This document shows positions 1 through 3,944 of a DNA stretch of 5,402 bases, one piece after another. The notes under the pieces are model-generated. The model saw only the letters and a list, made by a program, of their open reading frames with translations, ran no database searches and was not told where the DNA came from. The position numbers were made by a program, and so were the translations under genes. The stretch is from assembly GCA_004357005.1 (NCBI GenBank), contig SMWH01000161.1, positions 1 to 5,402 of the forward strand, given 5' to 3'. The number at the start of each line of letters is the position of its first letter. Positions within the stretch are counted from its first letter, which is position 1. The stretch is from Gammaproteobacteria bacterium (lineage in GTDB: Bacteria; Pseudomonadota; Gammaproteobacteria; SMWH01).

Positions 1-8
1 AAAACGAA

Positions 9-26
9 CCTGTCCCGGTTTTTTTT
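9..26 (+). terminator. possible tail of an upstream gene's terminator
   Basis: A run of eight T (19-26) follows a short stem, AACC (8-11 area) pairing with GGTT (17-20) around a TGTCCC loop. This could be the end of a rho-independent terminator belonging to a gene left of the window. The stem is short and the window edge cuts the context, so this is weak. No coding region can be supported between here and the first gene. Confidence 0.25.
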
Positions 27-62
27 GGGCTGGCGGCCGGTCAGGAAAGGTCGATGGATCGC

Positions 63-103
63 TTGCACAACCGGGTCCGGCCCGATACCCTGTGCCGGGT
101 TAT
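63..103 (+). promoter_or_regulatory. putative promoter/operator block of first sorted-protein gene
   Basis: TTGCAC (63-68), a 17-base spacer, then TACCCT (86-91) has the geometry of a sigma70-type promoter with a poor -10 box. Two bases later comes GCCGGGTTAT (94-103). The same order and identical spacings occur before the paralogue (1631-1671: TTGCCC, 17 bases, TAGTCT, 2 bases, GCCGGATTAT), and TCCGG lies in the spacer of both. The conserved spacing argues that the block is functional or retained from the duplication. Whether it is a promoter, an operator or both is inference. Confidence 0.4.
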
Positions 104-122
104 TTGGCCCAGATAAAGCCTC

Positions 123-129
123 GGAGGGG
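123..129 (+). promoter_or_regulatory. ribosome binding site fixing the start at 133
   Basis: GGAGGGG lies 3 to 9 bases before ATG 133. It decides this start over an in-frame upstream ATG at 25, whose 36-residue extension would bury the signal peptide and has no counterpart in the paralogue. The paralogue starts at the equivalent ATG with GGAG at 1692-1695. Confidence 0.8.
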
Positions 130-130
130 A

Positions 131-230
131 AAATGAAGGCGAAAATCCTGTCCCTGTTCTCACTGATTGCCCTGCTGCTGGTCAGCACGGCCATTCTGGC
201 CGATGGACGGCCCACCGGCATCCGCATCGG
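131..230 (+). repeat. direct repeat copy 1 (start codon and signal-peptide region)
   Basis: This 100-base segment matches 1701-1800 at 97 of 100 positions; the differences are at 141, 166 and 216. It covers the start codon, signal peptide and first mature residues of both paralogous genes. Similarity drops sharply on both sides, so the match behaves as a discrete cassette within the longer gene duplication. Confidence 0.9.
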
Positions 231-909
231 CAGTGTCACCAACGTCGGCGCCAGCGGCGTCGAGATCGATATCACTGTTCCCGGAACCGATTATCTGTAC
301 ACCGCCGGTGTCTGGGCGACTTTCGGCAGCGTTGTTTACTTGAACAACTCGCCCGGCAACACGCTGCCATATGGAGGCCCCGCCTATCAGTTTGCTTCTC
401 CCGCCCACAACGTGCCGCTGCCGTGGGCGATTGACTGGGGCGATGGCAGCTACCGCAGTGCCGCTGGGCTACAAGGACCGCCGGGTGGTCCATTTGTGGG
501 AACTTTCACGCACACCTACCCGCCTGCAGGTATGCCCATGACCTACACGATTACGGTGGGTGACGTGCTGTGTTGTTCATCTGTGCCCCCCGGTACTACT
601 GTTGTGGTTGATGAGCCGTATCGTTCACCCATTTTTTTGCCGCCCCCCGGCAAAGGCCTGGCCAAAGGGGCAGGTGTCACTACGGGTTCCGTCATCACGG
701 GGTCGCGCCGGTACTTGTCGACCTTTGACAACAGTTACACGACCTTTAATTCCGTAGCCTACGCGCGGTTGGCCCTGACGAACACGGCCACCGTGACCAC
801 GAGCACCGGCATTCCGGCGTTGAATATCTACGGCCTGCTGGCCATGGCCTTCGTGCTGGTGGGAACGGGGATTCTGGTTTACCGCAAACCACAACGATTC
901 GCGGCCTGA
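133..909 (+). CDS. exported PKD-like protein with IPTL-CTERM-like sorting tail (paralogue 1)
   Basis: This 258-residue protein is of unknown specific function and is probably surface-exposed. Residues 1-24 form a signal peptide: MKAK, a hydrophobic core, then a likely cleavage near ILADG. The ectodomain carries PKD-like hallmarks, DWGDG (101-105) and THTY (126-129) followed by TYTITVGD, and a vicinal cysteine pair, C147-C148. The C-terminus has IPALNIYG (227-234), a hydrophobic helix (about 233-250) and basic RKPQR. This tripartite tail resembles the IPTL-CTERM signal, which family knowledge links to cleavage by exosortase H; here Tyr stands where Trp is usual. It is about 32 residues longer than its paralogue at 1703, mainly a Pro/Gly-rich stretch around 150-182. 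It has its own upstream block and terminator, so it is probably monocistronic. Export and membrane sorting are well supported; the ligand or role is unknown. Confidence 0.85.
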   Translation: MKAKILSLFSLIALLLVSTAILADGRPTGIRIGSVTNVGASGVEIDITVPGTDYLYTAGVWATFGSVVYLNNSPGNTLPYGGPAYQFASPAHNVPLPWAIDWGDGSYRSAAGLQGPPGGPFVGTFTHTYPPAGMPMTYTITVGDVLCCSSVPPGTTVVVDEPYRSPIFLPPPGKGLAKGAGVTTGSVITGSRRYLSTFDNSYTTFNSVAYARLALTNTATVTTSTGIPALNIYGLLAMAFVLVGTGILVYRKPQRFAA

Positions 910-930
910 AATAACAAGCTTTGCAAGCAA

Positions 931-959
931 AAGGGGAGGCGAAAGCCTCCCCTTTTTTT
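931..959 (+). terminator. rho-independent terminator after first sorted-protein gene
   Basis: A perfect stem, AAGGGGAGGC (931-940) with GCCTCCCCTT (945-954), closes a GAAA tetraloop and runs into seven T (953-959). It lies 21 bases after the stop codon. On the minus strand the stem is followed by only four T, so it may also weakly terminate the convergent doxX-type gene. It is preceded by TGCAAGCAAA (922-931), which recurs before the paralogue's terminator. Confidence 0.93.
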
Positions 960-1019
960 ATGCGCGGCCCCCACAAAGGTTCGGTACTCCCACAAGGTAG
1001 CGCCGCGACGGTTTCCGGC

Positions 1020-1391
1020 TCAGACCTTGTTGCCCCGGGCAGCGAAGTAGAGACCCGTTGCCAGCATCAAAACCTGGAATTCCATGCCACCGTTCATGGC
1101 GTTCCAGCCATTTTTGGCGTGTACCATGTAGATGGCGCCTGTCATGATGACCATGACCAAAAGACCGCCAAGGCGGGTGAAGATCTCCCTGGAGAACCCA
1201 CCGACGATCAACAGGACGCCGGCGGCGACCTCCGCGATGGCCACGGCCCATGCGACGGCCATGGATCCGCCCACCACCGGCGCGAAACCGTCGGGTGGGA
1301 ACTTGGAAATGCCGTGGTAGATGAACGTTGCCGCCAAGGACAGGCGTAAACCCCAGTGCACGTACGGTGCAAGTTTGTCGAGAAATGTCAT
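1020..1391 (-). CDS. DoxX family membrane protein
   Basis: This 123-residue integral membrane protein has four predicted helices at about 13-32, 44-66, 73-91 and 103-118. Family-like features are the first helix RLSLAATFIYHGISKF, the second-helix pattern AEVAAGVLLIVGGF followed by an Arg, the loop HAKNGW before the last helix, and the short overall length. DoxX-type proteins are inner-membrane proteins, some tied to respiratory quinone or thiol oxidation systems, but many have no assigned role and nothing here narrows it. The start is fixed by a strong GGGGAGG ribosome site 8 bases upstream on the minus strand. TAGGCT (complement of 1422-1427) is a possible -10 box, with no convincing -35. 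The gene is convergent with the sorted-protein gene to its left and divergent from the paralogue to its right, so it is not co-transcribed with either. Confidence 0.88.
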   Translation of the reverse strand: MTFLDKLAPYVHWGLRLSLAATFIYHGISKFPPDGFAPVVGGSMAVAWAVAIAEVAAGVLLIVGGFSREIFTRLGGLLVMVIMTGAIYMVHAKNGWNAMNGGMEFQVLMLATGLYFAARGNKV

Positions 1392-1466
1392 TTGTCTTAC
1401 CTCCCCGCGTTGTCGCTGGGTAGCCTAACCGAAACCGGGTGGCCGGATTGCTGCATCGCAAAATGG

Positions 1467-1493
1467 GATCGTGGCTGGAAGCTGCTCCCACAA
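1467..1493 (-). repeat. REP-like unit, left arm of an inverted pair
   Basis: Read on the minus strand, this 27-base unit begins TTGTGGGAGCAGC and ends CACGATC. It matches the plus-strand unit at 1558-1584 at 22 of 27 positions, the first 13 being identical. The GTGGGAGC head with a CGATC tail is the layout of repetitive extragenic palindromes in Pseudomonas-like genomes. Genome-wide copy number cannot be seen here. Confidence 0.6.
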
Positions 1494-1529
1494 GGACCAG
1501 CCGGCCACAAGGATCAGTCCCCACAAGGA
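1488..1529 (+). repeat. three short direct repeats CCACAAGGA
   Basis: CCACAAGGA occurs at 1488-1496, 1505-1513 and 1521-1529, spaced 17 and 16 bases. The first two copies extend to CCACAAGGAYCAGYC. The array starts inside the left REP-like unit, so it may be remnant tandem copies of the REP head. ATCAGTCC (1513-1520) can also pair with GGA and CTGAT (1527-1536) in a bulged hairpin. Too short and degenerate to be a CRISPR array. Confidence 0.6.
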
Positions 1530-1557
1530 CGCTGATTGCCCGATGCGGGGGGCATTT

Positions 1558-1584
1558 TTGTGGGAGCAGCAGCCTGGCGCGATC
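1558..1584 (+). repeat. REP-like unit, right arm of an inverted pair
   Basis: This unit begins TTGTGGGAGCAGC and ends GCGATC. It is the inverted partner of 1467-1493, with 64 bases between them. Such paired units are the architecture of bacterial interspersed mosaic elements and can form a cruciform or an RNA hairpin. A degenerate TTGTGGGAG head is also present on the minus strand at 987-995, beyond the other end of the doxX-type gene. Confidence 0.6.
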
Positions 1585-1630
1585 ACGCGAAACCGTGGCT
1601 GCCCCGGTTTGTGGGGCCTGGTGGCTCTAT

Positions 1631-1671
1631 TTGCCCCGGGCCGGTCCGGCGGGTAGTCTACGCCGGATTAT
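1631..1671 (+). promoter_or_regulatory. putative promoter/operator block of second sorted-protein gene
   Basis: TTGCCC (1631-1636), a 17-base spacer and TAGTCT (1654-1659) form a plausible sigma70-type promoter with 4 of 6 matches in each box. Two bases later is GCCGGATTAT (1662-1671). The layout matches 63-103 upstream of the paralogue with equal spacings, and the block ends 31 bases before the start codon, against 29 there. Confidence 0.45.
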
Positions 1672-1700
1672 GCGCAACGAATGACTGCCCTGGAGTCCCA

Positions 1701-1800
1701 AAATGAAGGCAAAAATCCTGTCCCTGTTCTCACTGTTTGCCCTGCTGCTGGTCAGCACGGCCATTCTGGCCGATGGACGGCCCACAGGCATCCGCATCGG
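1701..1800 (+). repeat. direct repeat copy 2 (start codon and signal-peptide region)
   Basis: Partner of 131-230, identical at 97 of 100 positions. Of the three changes, one (F12 for I12) alters the protein. Confidence 0.9.
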
Positions 1801-2383
1801 CCGGGCCGTGTCCGGTGGCAACATGAACGTCGAGATCGACGTGACGGTTACCGACACGGATTACTACTACGCCGGCGGTTTCGGCGGCTCGAACACCGTG
1901 TGGCTGGGCAACCGGGTAGGCTGGGATACCACGTATTGGCAGTACGCCTCGCCGACTGAGAATGTACCGCTGCCTTGGGCCATTGACTGGGGCGACGGGT
2001 ACCAGACACTGAACGCCCCGCTATTCGGGCCGTCAAGTGGTCCGTGGCAGGGCACCTTCGCTCACACTTATCTGGTTCCCGGAACCTACACGATTGTGGC
2101 GGGTGATTTTGTTTGCGGTACGGAATGCAAGGGGGCCTTCTCCCCGGTGGCGCCCGTGGGTACCGGCAACGTGATCTATGGATATCGATATTTGGATGGG
2201 GACTTTACGGATTTTACGTTCACTGAGACAACCTATTCGCTGGCCATCACCAATACGGCGGTCGTGAACACGGGGACGGGCATCCCGGTGCTGAACATCT
2301 ACGGCCTGCTGGCCATGGCATTTGTGCTGGTGGGGACGGGTTTACTGCTTTACCGGAAGCCGCAACGAATAGCGGCCCGATAA
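1703..2383 (+). CDS. exported PKD-like protein with IPTL-CTERM-like sorting tail (paralogue 2)
   Basis: This 226-residue protein is the paralogue of the product at 133-909. The signal peptide (1-24) differs by one residue. The ectodomain keeps the PKD-like DWGDG (95-99), HTY (121-123) and PGTYTIVAGD, and has two cysteines in a CGTEC arrangement (C138, C142) where paralogue 1 has adjacent cysteines. The tail is IPVLNIYG (194-201), a helix to about 217 and basic RKPQR, nearly identical to paralogue 1. By family knowledge such tails mark proteins for exosortase-type processing, but no sortase gene is in the window. The middle of the protein diverges strongly and lacks a Pro/Gly-rich stretch of roughly 30 residues found in paralogue 1. 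GGAG at 1692-1695 supports the start. The gene has its own putative promoter block and terminator. Confidence 0.86.
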   Translation: MKAKILSLFSLFALLLVSTAILADGRPTGIRIGRAVSGGNMNVEIDVTVTDTDYYYAGGFGGSNTVWLGNRVGWDTTYWQYASPTENVPLPWAIDWGDGYQTLNAPLFGPSSGPWQGTFAHTYLVPGTYTIVAGDFVCGTECKGAFSPVAPVGTGNVIYGYRYLDGDFTDFTFTETTYSLAITNTAVVNTGTGIPVLNIYGLLAMAFVLVGTGLLLYRKPQRIAAR

Positions 2384-2414
2384 GACGAGAATAATCAAAA
2401 GTATGCAAGCAAAC

Positions 2415-2440
2415 AGGGAGGCGAGAGCCTCCCTTTTTTT
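2415..2440 (+). terminator. rho-independent terminator after second sorted-protein gene
   Basis: The stem AGGGAGGC (2415-2422) with GCCTCCCT (2427-2434) closes a GAGA tetraloop and runs into seven T (2434-2440). It is clearly homologous to the terminator at 931-959, with the same preceding TGCAAGCAAA (2404-2413). It separates this gene from the operon starting at 2580. The 139 bases after it show only a GTTC-AG-GAAC palindrome (2441-2450) and a CCGGATCCGG palindrome (2530-2539); no clear promoter was found. Confidence 0.93.
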
Positions 2441-2579
2441 GTTCAGGAACCGGGGGCCAGGGCCGGCAAACAATTCGAAGCGGTCACGCTGCTCACAGCT
2501 GGTCCGGAGGCAGGCGCTGTCAACGCTTTCCGGATCCGGGCGTTGTAGTTGAGATGCCAGACAGGGGTGCAGGCACGGG

Positions 2580-3932
2580 ATGACTTCACAAGTGGGCGCA
2601 GGTTTCCGCGCGGACCCTCGACTCTGCGCGGGCATCCTGCTTTTTGCCCTGTTCTCCGGTTCTGTCTCGGCCCAGTCCTTTCCCGTTGAGCCGGCGGCGG
2701 GGCATCTGAGAATTCTCAGCTGGAATATCGAGTTGCTGGGAAACCGCAATCCACCGCGCAGCGATGCTCAGTTGCTGGCGCTGGCTGACCGGCTCCTGGG
2801 TTTTAACGCGGCGGTGATCGCGGTGCAGGAGATCACCTCCACGGGCAACCCGCCCCGGCGCCCGGCCCTGGACGCAGTGCTGGAGCGCATGGGCGCCGAC
2901 TGGCAGGCCGTGATTACCGGGATCAACGGCTTCATCTATGACACCACCCGTGTCGAGTTGCTGTCTGCGCAAGCCCTGGCTCAGTTGCAGTCGCCGCCCT
3001 ACAGCAGCTTCTATACGGACTTCCCCAACTGGCAGCAGGATTTCGGCAACTCCGGCGCGCCCTTTTCAAACGGCAGCAATCTGTCCGAGACGGCGGTGTT
3101 TCGGGAACTGTCGTCGGCTGTGAGCTTCCGTGTGATCTCGAACCATTTTCATTTTGGCCAGACCTTCGGCTTTATACGCGCCTACGAAGGCGAGGCGGTG
3201 CGCATCTACGTGGAGGAACTGTTGTCCGAAAAGGCTGAAGCTGACCTGATCTTCGTGGTCGGTGATTTCAACGCCCAGCCTGGCAGCTCGCCGCATCCGG
3301 AGCTGGCGGTCAATGACACCCTGAGCAGGGTGCCCAAGGCCAACAGCAACAACACTGGCATCCTCAACGCCGGTGAGGTGGACCTGGATCATGTCTACGT
3401 AACCGAGGGCGCATGGGATGCCATCGACGGTGCCAGCGCCTTCGTGATCCGTCCGGAAGACTACGACGAGACCCCCGAGGCGTTCGAAGCCACCTACAGC
3501 GACCACGCGCCGGTGTTCGTTGATGTGTCGCTGCAGGGCGTGGCGGTGGCGAGTGCCTACAGCGGTTCCTGGTATGACCTCAGCCACGAGGGCGAAGGCT
3601 GGCTGATCGAGATCCTGGAAAACGGCGTGGCGGTTGTGTACTGGTTCACCTACGACGCCGAAGGCCGGCAGATGTGGCTGGTGGGAACCGGAACCCTGGT
3701 GGGCGACACCCTCACGGTGGATGAGTTGTTCGTGACCGGTGGGGCGGTTTTTGGAGATGGATTCGATCCGGCTGATGTCACCCGTGAGGTGTGGGGGTCG
3801 TTGGTGATCGTTTTCAGCGGTTGTGACACCGCGACCCTCAGCTATACATCTATTTCGGGTTTTGGTGCGGGAGACTTTGAGTTGGCGCGCATTACCACGT
3901 TGGCGGAATTGGCGTGCCTGACAGGCCATTAA
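2580..3932 (+). CDS. exported endonuclease/exonuclease/phosphatase family protein with C-terminal SGSW module
   Basis: This 450-residue protein is probably an exported metal-dependent phosphodiesterase, such as a DNase or a lipid or sugar phosphatase; the substrate cannot be told. Residues 1-31 are a signal peptide ending SVSA. Residues about 43-318 are a DNase I-like (EEP) fold with the expected motifs: SWNI (N49), VQEI (metal-binding E84), SNHFHF (H189), GDFNA (D229, N231), DLDHVYV and SDHAPV (D308, H309), so the active site appears intact. Residues 328-450 form a separate module starting SGSW and ending at ITTLAELACL. C415 and C446 are the only cysteines outside the signal peptide and could form a disulphide. 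The start is constrained by an in-frame stop at 2550; AGG at 2571-2573 is a weak ribosome site. The next gene begins 12 bases after the stop and carries the same module. Confidence 0.9.
   Translation: MTSQVGAGFRADPRLCAGILLFALFSGSVSAQSFPVEPAAGHLRILSWNIELLGNRNPPRSDAQLLALADRLLGFNAAVIAVQEITSTGNPPRRPALDAVLERMGADWQAVITGINGFIYDTTRVELLSAQALAQLQSPPYSSFYTDFPNWQQDFGNSGAPFSNGSNLSETAVFRELSSAVSFRVISNHFHFGQTFGFIRAYEGEAVRIYVEELLSEKAEADLIFVVGDFNAQPGSSPHPELAVNDTLSRVPKANSNNTGILNAGEVDLDHVYVTEGAWDAIDGASAFVIRPEDYDETPEAFEATYSDHAPVFVDVSLQGVAVASAYSGSWYDLSHEGEGWLIEILENGVAVVYWFTYDAEGRQMWLVGTGTLVGDTLTVDELFVTGGAVFGDGFDPADVTREVWGSLVIVFSGCDTATLSYTSISGFGAGDFELARITTLAELACLTGH
3561..3929 (+). other. C-terminal SGSW/GEGWLIEIL module, complete copy
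   Basis: This is residues 328-450 of the EEP protein. The front half is rich in aromatic and beta-type residues (SGSWYD, GEGWLIEIL, VVYWFTYD, QMWLVG). The back half has GG.VFG..FDP, a Trp-Gly (405-406), C415, Y..I.GFG and C446. It has no catalytic motif I know and I cannot name a family. It reads as a compact secreted accessory domain that may bind a surface or partner; that role is inference. Confidence 0.75.
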
Positions 3933-3944
3933 AAGGAACATTAA

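Larger units (their letters stand above)
1392..1702. other. repeat-rich intergenic region without a gene
   Basis: These 311 bases separate the divergent doxX-type gene and second sorted-protein gene. No coding region with a ribosome site or recognisable product is visible. The region holds the doxX-type leader, two inverted REP-like units, three CCACAAGGA repeats, a hairpin GCCCC (1601-1605)/GGGGC (1613-1617) and the upstream block of the second gene. A further hairpin, CCGGCG (1646-1651) with CGCCGG (1661-1666), overlaps the putative -10 box and could act as an operator; it is not clearly kept in the first gene's block. Confidence 0.7.

Noticed and set aside
63..103. Sigma54-type promoter, as sometimes found before sorted-protein genes
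   Set aside because: No TGGCAC-N5-TTGC arrangement with GG and GC dinucleotides 10 bases apart is convincing here; the 17-base spacing fits a sigma70-type layout better.
25..132. N-terminal extension of the first sorted-protein gene to the ATG at 25
   Set aside because: It would place 36 polar residues before a signal peptide, lacks a ribosome site and overlaps the putative promoter block. The paralogue starts at the position equivalent to 133.
921..1349. Plus-strand frame of 142 codons opposite the doxX-type gene
   Set aside because: It runs through the terminator hairpin and is antisense to a well-supported membrane protein gene. Its product is His/Asp-rich with no domain.
958..1524. Minus-strand frame of 188 codons overlapping the doxX-type gene
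   Set aside because: It is an out-of-frame shadow: the overlapping 123-residue frame has clear membrane helices, DoxX-family motifs and a strong ribosome site, whereas this one is Arg/Gly-rich.
1488..1529. CRISPR-like array
   Set aside because: The three 9-base repeats with 7-8 base gaps are far too short, and no cas gene is nearby.
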